Shown piece after piece: positions 42,921 to 53,621 of a stretch of 64,000 nucleotides of DNA. The DNA comes from Blattamonas nauphoetae (lineage: Eukaryota > Preaxostyla > Oxymonadida), in NCBI GenBank assembly GCA_033064195.1, contig JARBJD010000153.1, positions 1 to 64,000 on the forward strand, given 5' to 3'. The translations under genes and the position numbers were made by a program. Each line of letters begins with the position of its first letter. Within the stretch, counting starts at the first letter, position 1. The notes below the pieces were generated by a model. It saw only the letters and a list, made by a program, of their open reading frames with translations, did no database searches and had not been told where the DNA came from.

Positions 42921-43802
42921 ATGAACGAGAAGAGGATGCCTCCTGGACCAGATTCGCCTCAAGATCAGCTGTCTCCAAACCCGATCTTGGATGGGAGGCC
43001 CGTTCCTTCTGAGAACTCTTCCATAGGCAATCGTCCTATGCACGAGATGCCTGTGGATCCGAGACCGAGAAATGTACACAACGCATCTACGCCTTCGTGT
43101 CACTTCACTGCATCATTTTCATTTTCGTCAGTTGCTCTCGCAAAATTAACAACACAACTCTCCGCATTCATATCGAACATTCTCGATGATGTCAATACGG
43201 TGTTCTCAACATCACCTCCAGTATTGTATACACCCAATTTTGCTGCTTTTGAACGCCCCCTGGCTCCAGACACTGCAAGAATTGAAAGACTTGACGTCCT
43301 AATTCCTTCAGTCTATTCATCCATCAAATGGATACTATCACGAACCATTAAGCAAGCAATCATGACTGATCAGGAAATCGTCTTCTCAGTAGGCCTTATT
43401 GAAAAGATCTTCTTCGCATACCACAGCCTACTGATCGGATTCCCTCCCCGTCCTACCGGTCCGCCGGAAATACCCCCATCTGCCTCTCCATCTGCATCTT
43501 ATGGCCGAGATTTCACAACTGCCAGAATCGCGACTACCCGTCCAGCAAGGCCAGCATCACGAGTGAATTTTGTGCTCACAAACGATAACTATGGGACCAT
43601 CATTGTCTGTGCCATGATTCTTTCTATCAAATACCTTCGCGATAAGCCGTTCTCCAACACATGCTGGGCAGAAACTTTTGCCATCCCAGTCCAGACTCTC
43701 AATCAATCAGAACTGATTGTTTGTAGCCTACTCAATTTTGATCTCACTGTCGCCCTCCCAATACTTGAGCAACATTTTCGGAAGTTTATTTTGAATCAGT
43801 AG
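42921..43802 (+). CDS. PHO80/Pcl-type cyclin, 293 residues
   Basis: The first 60 residues are proline-rich and disordered. A cyclin fold follows from about residue 105: LDVLIPSVYSSIKWIL, then VFSVGLIEKIFFAYHSLL and the cyclin signature NDNYGTIIVCAMILSIKYLRDKPFSN, with LIVCSLLNFDLTVALPI after it. PHO80-type cyclins activate a cyclin-dependent kinase in nutrient or cell-cycle signalling. A proline/alanine-rich insert (about residues 185-220) separates helices of the fold. A second cyclin of the same type lies at 53622-54353, beyond the giant receptor gene. No intron is needed. Confidence 0.82.
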   Translation: MNEKRMPPGPDSPQDQLSPNPILDGRPVPSENSSIGNRPMHEMPVDPRPRNVHNASTPSCHFTASFSFSSVALAKLTTQLSAFISNILDDVNTVFSTSPPVLYTPNFAAFERPLAPDTARIERLDVLIPSVYSSIKWILSRTIKQAIMTDQEIVFSVGLIEKIFFAYHSLLIGFPPRPTGPPEIPPSASPSASYGRDFTTARIATTRPARPASRVNFVLTNDNYGTIIVCAMILSIKYLRDKPFSNTCWAETFAIPVQTLNQSELIVCSLLNFDLTVALPILEQHFRKFILNQ

Positions 43803-44045
43803 ACCCTCTACCACCCGGATCTCGTTCCGCCGATTTTTCCACATCGCTCTTTTGTGGACATCCCAGATTTTTCACGATTATTCCATCAAAATATTCCTAT
43901 TCATCCTTTTGACCAGGTTTCCTCCTCCAAAGTTGAGGATACTTGGAGTTGTTTTTGTCCACATTTCTCATGTTCTTTTCCTCATTTCTTGGACCATGAG
44001 GTTGACTGTGAATCAGGTTTTTCAAAGAAGTCACCGATCTCGTAA

Positions 44046-47000
44046 ATGATTCGTGGGCGTCATTCTTCATTGTATTGGTTCCCCATTTGTTTTCTGAGGA
44101 AATGGACCACAATTAATCATTTCAGCCTCCTCTTCTCATCAAAAGTGATCCATCCTCGGATGCTGCCACTTACGGTCTTCTTTGTGGTTGGGAGATCGTT
44201 TGACTGGCATCAGCATCCGGTCGTCGCGCTCTCTGACGTTATTGAAGAACAGGTCCCAAATGTCGAACATACTGAACTCTCACCTGTGATTCATCTGAAT
44301 CCTGGTACTCACCATGGAACATCAGTTCCTGTTTCATGCCGATGGTTGAAACTTGTTGGACAAGAGGCCACAACTCTCGTTCATTCATCACTTCTTCCCC
44401 ACCACTCAATCCGCCCCAATTATGCGAACACGAAGGAGTTCCCGCGTGAACAGTTGTATTACAGCATTCTGGAAATTGTGAATTCGACAGTGGAAATGAC
44501 TTGCGTTCATGCCATCCTCTCGACTGAAACACCAATCCATCCGAAGCCATTCTCCAATATCATAACGAAAAACCCTCCATATTTGAGTACAATTGTCAGC
44601 TCAACAGTTTCTGTTTCAGAATGTTCGATAAGTGTCCCAGAAGCTCAATCACCATTCCTTCTCACTTCGGAGTCATCAGATTCTTCCTCCACGTCCCTTC
44701 GAATTGTGGAAACCCGGTTCCTTGCTTCAAAGTCATTCCTTGGTCCACTTACGCATGTCTTACCCTCGGCCAATCCGTCGTCTATCTCTTTGACGCTTGC
44801 CTCTTCATCGTTCTCGTCGACCACTCTGACAAATGGAAACTCCCTTGCATTTGGCCTTGAACCCCACACATCGAGAGTCGATGATAATTGGGAGATCTCA
44901 TCTCAGATTGTCTCTTCACACTTCTCGAATGTGACGTCGACGAAAGACAAGCCTCTTTGCATCCCATCTCAGCTCTCCCAGTGGTCACTCGGGAACTCCA
45001 TCTCAAACAGCGTGGGGGCCCTTCAGGGAACAATTTTGGAAGACTTTAATCTTGGTGGGACATTTCTGAGCCTGAACACCTCATTCTCTCATTGTGAATC
45101 CACGCCATCACCATCTCTGGACATCATCGTCACGGAGTATTATTCTCACTTTCTCCGAAGAATTCTCCGCCGTTCCCGTCCACCGTACACATTTAACAAT
45201 GTCAGTCTCGACGACTCTGAAGGATTCAGCTTCTATGCCCTGTTTCTTGGCTCGCCTTACCCTCCTCAACAATCATATTTCTATGCCACTCAAGCCAACC
45301 CAATTTCTTTTACTGATTGTTCGTTCAAGAGCATGTCTCGCAGTCCCGAAATATATGATCAGAACGGCCTCGCTCTCTTCCTTCAGACCACTGCCCCTCT
45401 CACAGTGACAAACTGCTCTTTCTCGGACATGCGTTCAGAACGTGGGGAGGGATTGGCAATAACTACAGTGTTTCTCACTTATCAGCCTCCTCACATTGTC
45501 CACATTGAAGACTGTACCTTCTCGAACTGCCACTCGGAGTACCCGTACTCGTATGGAGGAGGGGGAGGAGCTGTTCATTTGGGGACATATGGGTTTTACA
45601 CAATTTCCACGTCGTCCTTCTCTGAGTGCTCGACCCTGAATGGAAATGGCGGAGCGTGCTACTGTCTTGGCTGCAGCATCTCGTTCTCGACTTTCGAGTC
45701 AAATTCGGCTGTGAAGGGTGGTGCCTTTTATGGACAAACCGACTGTTCGATCTTCTTCTCGCACTTCCAAAACAATACGGCTCAAACAGACACTGATTGG
45801 GCTTTTAATTCAACTGTACATGTTGTCTTCGGATGTACTGAATCAGCGGATGATTGGACGATTGGTGATTCGTTGATTGTTGTGTCGGGAGATGGAGAGG
45901 GAACTGACTGCACGAAAGACAGTCCGTGTGGAACACTCGAGAATGCTCTGACGAAAGCGAACGCAGAAAAAGTTTTCACAATCAACGTGTGTCCAGGGTC
46001 ATTTGAACCAACCACAATCCCCTCAACGAATGAAATGTTGACGATCCGAGGACACTATCCTCTTGACACAGTCAAAAGTGCATCCCGAACGACGACCTTC
46101 GCTCTGACCATCGATGGCGATTCATCTGTGACTGTGAAAGACTTCATTCTCTCTCCACTCGAAGAACACCATCTTGTGGAATGTCACTCGACCAAAACAA
46201 TTGTCTTGTCTGGATTGCAGATTGTCAATGTTGAATCTGTCACCGTTCCACTGTTCAACTTCTCAGCAGGCCTGATCTCTTTGAAAGATAGTCAGCTTGA
46301 GAACATCACCTCAGCCGATTGCCCCCTCGTCAGGATTGCCACATCAGCCAAATTTTCGATGAGTGCAGTTTTGTTTCGAAACATTGTTTCCGCAGATTGT
46401 GTGATTTCGATCGTGTCTGGTGGAACATGCACCATTTCGGATTGCGTCTTTCACAAACTGACCCGAACGGAAGGAGTCGGAGCAGCCGCGATTGATGCAG
46501 AAGAATTTGGACGGATCGATGTCAACTCGATTTTCTCTCACTGCATCTCTCAGAAGGGACGAGTCGGAGCTCTCTTCCTCTCTCACTCCAGCAAACCTGA
46601 TTATGCCTTCATTCATGGAACTTACGTCAATAATGAAGGAGAGAAAGCGAATGACGCCCACGACATTCTTCTTTCTGGTTTCAAACTGTCAGACACCAAC
46701 CAATGGTCGTTCATGAGTGTCTTCTCCATGAGCCAATCTCCTTCAATTGTCGAAAATGGTGAAATTCATCCTGACCCATCTCCACCAACCGACATGAAGA
46801 TTGTCGACGATGATGATTGGTTCTTTCATCTGAAAGATGGTTCTCAGGTGCTTCTCTGGAGTGATTTTCTTGAGCTTGATTTTGATATTCTGACATCGCA
46901 ACAAGATCAAGACATCAACTTGAATGTGTGGACAAGAAGGGAGGAGGAGTTTCTCATTCATCAATCGCGACTGGATGCGATTATTCGATTCACCGGAAAA

Positions 47001-50000
47001 AGCATGGAACCTCAGGTCACAACAATCAGACAGGCCAGCGACTCCATCGGGAGTCTCTTCACTCTCACGACTGAGCGAACCCTCGCCATTGAAGGTTTCA
47101 AGGTTTTCTTGGATTGTCAGCAGACTGATCCGATGATCACACTCGACTCGTCTTCGACCGTCTCACTTCGACTCGTCTCAGTCTCTTCAGATGGGAGGGA
47201 GATGAGCAGACCATTCATCCAGTCCATGGGAAAAATCTATATGTCTGAAACATCGTTTGTGAACATGGCTTTCAAAGGCACTTCCTGCATCGAATGTCAT
47301 GGTGGTTTATTCTATTACCAACCGCAATACTCAGACGCAGTTCGCTGTGCAGCAAATCTCACCACAGATGTCGACGGAGCGTTTCTCAATGCGCAGAACA
47401 CTGAGATCTCGGCATACTCTTCAGGTCCATTTCTCAACTGCCGTGCTCGGAACGGTGGAGCGATTTTCCTTCAGAACTGCAGTTGTTCAATGAGTTGTGT
47501 ATTTGTTGGTTGTTCAGCCTCTCAAAACGGAGGCGGTCTGTGGATGGAATACAACCATCCCGAAAAGAGACAGACTTCACTTCATGTCAACTTCGTTAAC
47601 TGCTCGGCCGAACGTGGTGGGGGAGTGTTCTTCCAAGTAACGAGACCATTTTCTCTCTCACTCCAGACTGGTTCTGCATACGTATTCTTGCCACAACCAT
47701 TCGCAATGTTTTTGAATTGCTCAGCGAAGAAGGGAGCAGGGATCTTTCTTGACGGGGTATGCTCAGCCGAATGTGATCTGGATTTAAGCAGATTCACTTC
47801 ATCGAATGGGGATTGTTTCTGTGAAGGATCAGACATATTCATCTCGAAATCGTTTGCTGAGTCTCTTCCGACACTCCCGTCTGTTCTCTCCACACTGAAA
47901 ACTGAAGGCTGGTCTCTGAGCAGTCAGTCATTGTCAACGGGAACAAGACATGTGCACATCGAGGATGATCTTGAGCAATCCTTCAACTTGGAACCACAAC
48001 AATTTATCGTCGAGGAAGAACGCTACAACTCGAATGCCCATTGCCCAATCTCTAAGAATGAAAAATGCCCAAACATCTCTCCAATGTTTGAGTTCTTTCA
48101 CACAAAGAACGAGAATGGATCCTTCGTCCAGATTCCGATTCTGGTGAAGGATAAACTGTTCTTCTTTGAAACAGCATTCGTCGAGCGACAGTCAGCTCTC
48201 CTGACGCGGTTTGACAAAACTGCCGACCCCCCAACGGCCACCACATTCCAAAAAGGAGATGATGCTGATTCACAAGATTCCGTTCTGCTGTTGATTAGCA
48301 ACGATGGACTGATTTCAGTTGTTGATCTGAAGTTTGTTTGGAAAGCCGAAATTGGTCTTTGCGAAGTTGTGTCTCCGACAGCTGAAATGACGATCGAGGC
48401 CTGCCACTTCGAGCTCGACATCGATCTGTTCTCGTCGCTCATCATGTGCCGTGCTGGGAGTGTGCGTGTGTTGGGCAGTCAATTCACCACGACCAATCCA
48501 ACTCGACCCATTCTCTCTCCAATCATTGCGACAAGTCCGTCAACAATCGCAGTTGTGTCCAACTCAGCGAGGAGTGACATAAAGATTGAGATGGACGATG
48601 CTTCCTTCTCTGCTATTCTGACTGACTCGTCAGTGCGTGCAATTGTCTCGATTGATGGAGGGCATTCGATTGGATTGTCTCACGTGAGCTTCGAGAAAGT
48701 GAAGAAATTGCCTTTGTCTGATGATGCAGTTCGGATTTCGGTTCGAGGCTGGGACTTGTCGAATGTGATCGCATCGAAACGCGAATCTGGTTTCCCTTCG
48801 TTGGATTCGGACGAGAGTTCACTTTACACTTCACTTGATCTGAACGAACCATCCGAAAGCCGATTCTCCTCTCCGACACTCCTCGTGTATCTGACATTTT
48901 ACTCCAATTCTCAGATCTTTGTTGGTTCTGCTGGTCGTGACATTGCGAGCTGTGGTGGTAGTTTCATATTGTGTCACGGTTTGGACGAAGCAGCCGAGCA
49001 TCTTTCAGTTGCTGCGCCATCAACAATGATGATCGAAGACGAAGCACAGCTAGAACAGGAACTTGACTTGGGACAAGACAACACTCTGATCACAGCCCGA
49101 GGAGACAGCTGTGAAGTTCGCGTGTTGGAAGGAGGAAGTTTGGTGAACGACAAAACAGGAAGTGTTTCACATCTTTTGACGTTGTCTCGTCTGCACTTCT
49201 CTCTTTCGTCAACTCGCTCGACATCACTTCTGAAATCGAAGAGTGGAACACTGACAATCGACGCCTGCTCATTCTCGTCTTCCTCTTCCTCGATCTCATC
49301 TCATCCGCTTCTTGAGGCTTTTGTGGGAAGTGTGAAAATCATGAATGTGGAACTTCACACTCCAGAATGGACATCTGGAACGATGTTCTCATTTGAAGGG
49401 AGAGGTGCTTCTCTGAACGTGACATTCACAACCTGCAATTTTGCAGGATCATCTCAATCGTCACAATCAGCCGACAACGAAGAAATCAATATTTGTGAAT
49501 GGTCTTCTGGATTGGTGTCAGTTGTGAATAGCTCACTGAATCTCTTTTCGACAACGTTTTCACATCTGTCGCAGGGAGCCATCCGAGTTGTGGATGGAAA
49601 TGTGACGCTTTCGGAAGACTCGTTCTCTCGCAACTCGGCTCAGAACGCGTCATTCCCTTCAGCTCGTCGGAACATGCATTGTTCAGGGACGAGTGTTGTG
49701 AACATGAAACTGAACACCGCTGATTCCGCCACACAGACTTCACTTTGGATTCTGACTGACGATTCGTGTGTTGTTCGCGACGAAGATGTTGTCATCCAAA
49801 ATCCATTCTTCGTTCCAACACTTTCGAGGAACGACAGCTCGTCGAAGTTTGAGAAGAAGACGTCGGAGTATTTGGTGCATTTGGGAGGCACTCTTTTGAT
49901 TCCGTGCGATATGTCGCTGATTGTTCGAGAAGTGTCGGAGAAAGGAGAACCGAAATCACTTGCCATTCCTCTCACCCAATTCGTTGCGACAGACCACACA

Positions 50001-51098
50001 GAATCGTCAATCGACATTTCTGTGAATACTTCTCACTTTTCTCATTTCGACCAGAAATTGGAGTGGATCGGGCTGGTTGGATTTGGGAGAAGTGGAGAGA
50101 CAGACTCTTTCACCTTCAAACTGAGTCAGAGGCAAGCCCTTGCCGAGAGCATGCGAAAGACACTTCCTTGGCTGATTCCTCTCATCGTCTCGCTGGCTCT
50201 TCTGCTTCTGGTTGGCTTCGTTCTCTTTATCGTCTTCCGAAAGAGATTTTTGAAGAAGAACACAGAGTCGAAAGAGATGAAAGAAGAGGTGCAGGAAGTG
50301 TTCGAGGTTGAAAAGGTCGAGATGGATGGGACACAACAAGGAGTGCATGCAAATGATCCTGACGCAATCATTTCGAAAGACGTTGTGACGGCCGAACAAG
50401 ATTTGAATGATGCCGAGTCATCACTCATTCAACCAGTCGTTCTTCTGGAAGCAGTGATCTGTGGAGAGAAACTGGAGAAGACAGTTGTTCGAGAAGAAGA
50501 CACCCTTTACAATGCGCTTCACAGAAAAGAGTGCAAAATTCCAATTGTGAAATCGACCGTGCGACAACAGATTGTGACTGGACTGAGGAAAGTTGCCCAA
50601 ACGAACAGCTCAGCGCCAATCCTGTCGAAGCTGTCGTCGCATTGGGTGATGTTCGATGGAGCAGGAAATGTGTGCCTAAAACTTCAGGACGCACCACCAC
50701 GCCCAAATGAGAGTGTGGTGAAAGCAGTTGAGGATGGACAGCGTTGGGCAGCGCCTGAACTGATAAAAGAAGAAGCTGTGAAAGAACTGAACGTATCAGT
50801 GAATGCTGTGAAAGCGTCAGTTTTTAGTCTTGGCCTCGTCTTGTGGGAACTGGAGACAGGTCAAGTTCCATTCCAGGAGCAGGATGCTGTGAATGCTCAG
50901 CGTCAACTTGGGACAGGGGTTCTTCCGAAAATGGCTGGAATGCAGAAAGAGCTGACCGACTTGATCACGGAATGCCTCTCCCTGAACCCCGACGACCGCC
51001 CATCACTCGCATCTGTGGCGTCGCTCCTCCAAACACTCCCCGAACCGTCGCACGAAAACGAGAAGGACAATCCCGAATCCGTCCGTCCACAATCATAA
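44046..51098 (+). CDS. Giant beta-helix surface receptor with C-terminal pseudokinase, 2350 residues
   Basis: A single open frame. The likely start is the ATG at 44160 (MLPLTVFFVVGRSFD), which gives a signal-peptide-like N-terminus; the frame extends back to 44046. The outer part has two or three beta-helix domains with repeated SFxxCxAxxGGA patterns (for example ECSTLNGNGGACYCLGC and GCSASQNGGGLWM). FPSARRN and LLIPCDMSLIV blocks precede a transmembrane helix at about 2038-2060 (LPWLIPLIVSLALLLLVGFV) and a basic/acidic juxtamembrane region. The inner end has RWAAPEL (about 2233), VFSLGLVLWELETGQVPFQ and ECLSLNPDDRPSLASVASLL, the C-lobe of a TKL-like kinase. No HRD or DFG is seen, so it is probably a pseudokinase. 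A cell-surface adhesin or sensor role is inferred. Confidence 0.86.
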   Translation: MIRGRHSSLYWFPICFLRKWTTINHFSLLFSSKVIHPRMLPLTVFFVVGRSFDWHQHPVVALSDVIEEQVPNVEHTELSPVIHLNPGTHHGTSVPVSCRWLKLVGQEATTLVHSSLLPHHSIRPNYANTKEFPREQLYYSILEIVNSTVEMTCVHAILSTETPIHPKPFSNIITKNPPYLSTIVSSTVSVSECSISVPEAQSPFLLTSESSDSSSTSLRIVETRFLASKSFLGPLTHVLPSANPSSISLTLASSSFSSTTLTNGNSLAFGLEPHTSRVDDNWEISSQIVSSHFSNVTSTKDKPLCIPSQLSQWSLGNSISNSVGALQGTILEDFNLGGTFLSLNTSFSHCESTPSPSLDIIVTEYYSHFLRRILRRSRPPYTFNNVSLDDSEGFSFYALFLGSPYPPQQSYFYATQANPISFTDCSFKSMSRSPEIYDQNGLALFLQTTAPLTVTNCSFSDMRSERGEGLAITTVFLTYQPPHIVHIEDCTFSNCHSEYPYSYGGGGGAVHLGTYGFYTISTSSFSECSTLNGNGGACYCLGCSISFSTFESNSAVKGGAFYGQTDCSIFFSHFQNNTAQTDTDWAFNSTVHVVFGCTESADDWTIGDSLIVVSGDGEGTDCTKDSPCGTLENALTKANAEKVFTINVCPGSFEPTTIPSTNEMLTIRGHYPLDTVKSASRTTTFALTIDGDSSVTVKDFILSPLEEHHLVECHSTKTIVLSGLQIVNVESVTVPLFNFSAGLISLKDSQLENITSADCPLVRIATSAKFSMSAVLFRNIVSADCVISIVSGGTCTISDCVFHKLTRTEGVGAAAIDAEEFGRIDVNSIFSHCISQKGRVGALFLSHSSKPDYAFIHGTYVNNEGEKANDAHDILLSGFKLSDTNQWSFMSVFSMSQSPSIVENGEIHPDPSPPTDMKIVDDDDWFFHLKDGSQVLLWSDFLELDFDILTSQQDQDINLNVWTRREEEFLIHQSRLDAIIRFTGKSMEPQVTTIRQASDSIGSLFTLTTERTLAIEGFKVFLDCQQTDPMITLDSSSTVSLRLVSVSSDGREMSRPFIQSMGKIYMSETSFVNMAFKGTSCIECHGGLFYYQPQYSDAVRCAANLTTDVDGAFLNAQNTEISAYSSGPFLNCRARNGGAIFLQNCSCSMSCVFVGCSASQNGGGLWMEYNHPEKRQTSLHVNFVNCSAERGGGVFFQVTRPFSLSLQTGSAYVFLPQPFAMFLNCSAKKGAGIFLDGVCSAECDLDLSRFTSSNGDCFCEGSDIFISKSFAESLPTLPSVLSTLKTEGWSLSSQSLSTGTRHVHIEDDLEQSFNLEPQQFIVEEERYNSNAHCPISKNEKCPNISPMFEFFHTKNENGSFVQIPILVKDKLFFFETAFVERQSALLTRFDKTADPPTATTFQKGDDADSQDSVLLLISNDGLISVVDLKFVWKAEIGLCEVVSPTAEMTIEACHFELDIDLFSSLIMCRAGSVRVLGSQFTTTNPTRPILSPIIATSPSTIAVVSNSARSDIKIEMDDASFSAILTDSSVRAIVSIDGGHSIGLSHVSFEKVKKLPLSDDAVRISVRGWDLSNVIASKRESGFPSLDSDESSLYTSLDLNEPSESRFSSPTLLVYLTFYSNSQIFVGSAGRDIASCGGSFILCHGLDEAAEHLSVAAPSTMMIEDEAQLEQELDLGQDNTLITARGDSCEVRVLEGGSLVNDKTGSVSHLLTLSRLHFSLSSTRSTSLLKSKSGTLTIDACSFSSSSSSISSHPLLEAFVGSVKIMNVELHTPEWTSGTMFSFEGRGASLNVTFTTCNFAGSSQSSQSADNEEINICEWSSGLVSVVNSSLNLFSTTFSHLSQGAIRVVDGNVTLSEDSFSRNSAQNASFPSARRNMHCSGTSVVNMKLNTADSATQTSLWILTDDSCVVRDEDVVIQNPFFVPTLSRNDSSSKFEKKTSEYLVHLGGTLLIPCDMSLIVREVSEKGEPKSLAIPLTQFVATDHTESSIDISVNTSHFSHFDQKLEWIGLVGFGRSGETDSFTFKLSQRQALAESMRKTLPWLIPLIVSLALLLLVGFVLFIVFRKRFLKKNTESKEMKEEVQEVFEVEKVEMDGTQQGVHANDPDAIISKDVVTAEQDLNDAESSLIQPVVLLEAVICGEKLEKTVVREEDTLYNALHRKECKIPIVKSTVRQQIVTGLRKVAQTNSSAPILSKLSSHWVMFDGAGNVCLKLQDAPPRPNESVVKAVEDGQRWAAPELIKEEAVKELNVSVNAVKASVFSLGLVLWELETGQVPFQEQDAVNAQRQLGTGVLPKMAGMQKELTDLITECLSLNPDDRPSLASVASLLQTLPEPSHENEKDNPESVRPQS

Positions 51099-51560
51099 CA
51101 CTCTTTCTATCAGACATTCAGACATCCATGCAAGCTCGCTCTGCGAACCTCTGTTCATTCTTCTCCACTTCGTCATTTTTGTTCTTGATTTCTCGACAGA
51201 ACAGACGGCCGAACCTGACTTGTGACTTTCTTCATTTCTCACGTCATCCTGTCTGAATGAGACATATCGTTGGTTTTCTTATCTGTCTCACATTTGCCAT
51301 TCACATAAGTCCAGATTTGTTTCAGCATTTCGCTTTTTCTTTTGCGCAGTTTGGAGATTTGAGTTTTGATTGAAATGTTTTGTTATCATCTACTCCTCGC
51401 ACTCAGTCCATCCGACACTTGTTTCTGTCCAATTTCACACTTTTGTCCGTTTTGTTTGGAATCAATACTCCTTTTCTGGATTCAAAGGATAATTCTGTTT
51501 TTATCAGGTCAAATTTTGGAGCTGACGACCCTTTTTCATCGTTGTCTCTCCAGAATTTTG
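51099..51560. other. Intergenic stretch, possible 5' part of the next gene
   Basis: T-rich sequence after the giant receptor gene. GTTGTCTCTCCAG near 51541-51553 looks like a 3' splice site, so an upstream exon of the duplicated gene may lie here, but I cannot place it. Confidence 0.35.
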
Positions 51561-51561
51561 G

Positions 51562-52095
51562 ATGAACTTTACATTTCATCCCTCTTTCATTGTGCTCTCA
51601 ACAATTCACTTTGTGATTCGGCCCTGTGAGCGGTTTTGTGACTATCTCAAACATATTCCGTTCCATGACTCTGGAAATTATCTTGTGAAATCACAACAAC
51701 TCAGATGGACTTGTCTAGAGTCGGAACGAGTCGCAACAATTTTGTTGAGGTCCAGATCAAATACTAGCTTAGAAACATAACATAACTATGGAAACACCAA
51801 ATCTTATTATGCTGCAATCTCCAGGAGTGTACCAACGGAGCATGTCACCAAGCTCAGAGAGCGGAAGCTCTCGCTCAACATTGAGCTGGAACTCAATGTG
51901 CAATCCCAGACCAACGACACCGTATCCGGCAGTTTTCACAGAAGAAAACTGGAAAGCTGAATCAACTTTATGGAAGCTGAAAGCGCCATCAGAGGGGACA
52001 AGGATGATATCACCTCTGAAGAAGCGGACTGGAAATTCACTCCAAACAATTATATCGAAAAAAATATTAGATTTATCTTTAAAAAACTTTAATAA
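51562..52095 (+). CDS. Unknown gene, left copy of an inverted duplicated pair
   Basis: One exon includes STIHFVIRPCERFCDYLKHI and on to SERVATILL. A 75-nt intron (51750-51824, GTCCAG...TCTCCAG) joins it to RSVPTEHVTKLRERKLSLNI and a following ELELNVQSQTNDTVSGS block. A further exon ends ADWKFTPNNYIEKNIRFIFK near 52092; between these two parts there is an in-frame TGA, so either another short intron (for example a 45-base one from 51935) or a break must be assumed. No family is recognised. The first exon is probably missing from this model. Confidence 0.5.
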
Positions 52096-53079
52096 TTAAC
52101 TGAAATGACAATATTTTTCATTGTCATTTCATTTCAAAGACAATTTCAAGATGGCCGGGTAAAACCCGGACACAAATTAATATTACACATACAAAAATAC
52201 ATTTTCTGCGCTTCAATTTCTCAAACACATCTGGCTTCACATCTAGTCAGAATGAAAACGCGTTATGAGTTGACAATGAGAACAAATTGGGAGACGAGTC
52301 ACTCTGACGTTATACACAGAATCCCGCATGGATGTGGTGAAGAAAAGGTTAAGGCCCTGAATGTATATCGTATAAAGCAATTATAAGGCAGGATCATTCC
52401 ATCCTTCTGGAGAAAACAGCCTCAGTCAAGTCAGCATCTCAGTGTCAACTCATTACACGTTTTCATTCTGACTAGATGTGAAGCCAGATGTGTTTGAGAA
52501 ATTGAAGCGCAGAAAATGTATTTTTGTATGTGTAATATTAATTTGTGTCCGGGTTTTACCCGGCCATCTTGAAATTGTCTTTGAAATGAAATGACAATGA
52601 AAAATATTGTCATTTCAGTTAATTATTAAAGTTTTTTAAAGATAAATCTAATATTTTTTTCGATATAATTGTTTGGAGTGAATTTCCAGTCCGCTTCTTC
52701 AGAGGTGATATCATCCTTGTCCCCTCTGATGGCGCTTTCAGCTTCCATAAAGTTGATTCAGCTTTCCAGTTTTCTTCTGTGAAAACTGCCGGATACGGTG
52801 TCGTTGGTCTGGGATTGCACATTGAGTTCCAGCTCAATGTTGAGCGAGAGCTTCCGCTCTCTGAGCTTGGTGACATGCTCCGTTGGTACACTCCTGGAGA
52901 TTGCAGCATAATAAGATTTGGTGTTTCCATAGTTATGTTATGTTTCTAAGCTAGTATTTGATCTGGACCTCAACAAAATTGTTGCGACTCGTTCCGACTC
53001 TAGACAAGTCCATCTGAGTTGTTGTGATTTCACAAGATAATTTCCAGAGTCATGGAACGGAATATGTTTGAGATAGTCA
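51639..53079. repeat. Large inverted duplication, arms about 640 bases, spacer about 145-190
   Basis: 51639-52262 and the reverse complement of 52455-53079 are essentially identical, including the non-coding tail after the gene. The match weakens beyond 52262/52455 and continues degraded to about 52289/52437. Outside the outer ends (before 51639, after 53079) protein-level similarity continues while the DNA has diverged. This pattern suggests an old inverted gene duplication whose inner part has been homogenised by gene conversion. Confidence 0.93.
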
Positions 53080-53141
53080 TGATACTGTTTCCGTTGCCGA
53101 ATTACAAGGTGAAACGTGCCAAAAACCAAGACAACACTCAA
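52619..53141 (-). CDS. Unknown gene, right copy of the inverted duplicated pair
   Basis: This is the mirror copy of the gene at 51562-52095. Its first visible exon part differs (LVFGTFHLVIRQRKQYHDYL against LSTIHFVIRPCERFCDYL), but from the HIPFHDSG block on it is identical, including the intron and the in-frame TGA. The two genes converge tail to tail. The exact 5' end is not resolved; an upstream exon may lie beyond 53141. Confidence 0.48.
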
Positions 53142-53620
53142 TCAAGAAATGAAAGACCTGAGTGAGTTCTGTCAATCATTCCAGCTCAAACGAGACGAAG
53201 CTAGGGTTGATCTGGTTCACACAATTGTCATTTTATGGAATCATGAAAATCAAAAACAAAACAAAAAACCTCCCTTTTGGGACTCGACCTCTCTACCTCT
53301 CTACCTCTCTCAGAAGAAAGAAGAAAACAAATAATAATCAGATGGTTTGGACATACATGCTTAAAAAAACCAAAAATTTCGTTCTCTCATATATCTTTTT
53401 CTTCATTGATTCTGTCGTCCAACACATTCATTACATCAAAAAGCTCCACATCATGGGAACAAACGATTCCTGTAGATTGTCTTTGTTTCTCGTGAATATC
53501 CGGATTAATACACAAGACATTTTCAAAACAATCATCATAAACAGAAAGCGAGATGAAATCTCTTATGAATGAAAGCATCAAGGCATGTGGTGAATTAACC
53601 TTCCCACAAATGGAACTGGC
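53142..53620. other. Intergenic stretch between duplicated gene and cyclin
   Basis: Short frames on both strands without domains. CTCTCTAC is repeated three times near 53287-53312. No gene is called. Confidence 0.4.
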
Positions 53621-53621
53621 T

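Noticed and set aside
53281-53320. B-box-like word near 53280 on the minus strand suggesting a tRNA
   Set aside because: No box A, no stems and CTCTCTAC repeats explain the sequence.
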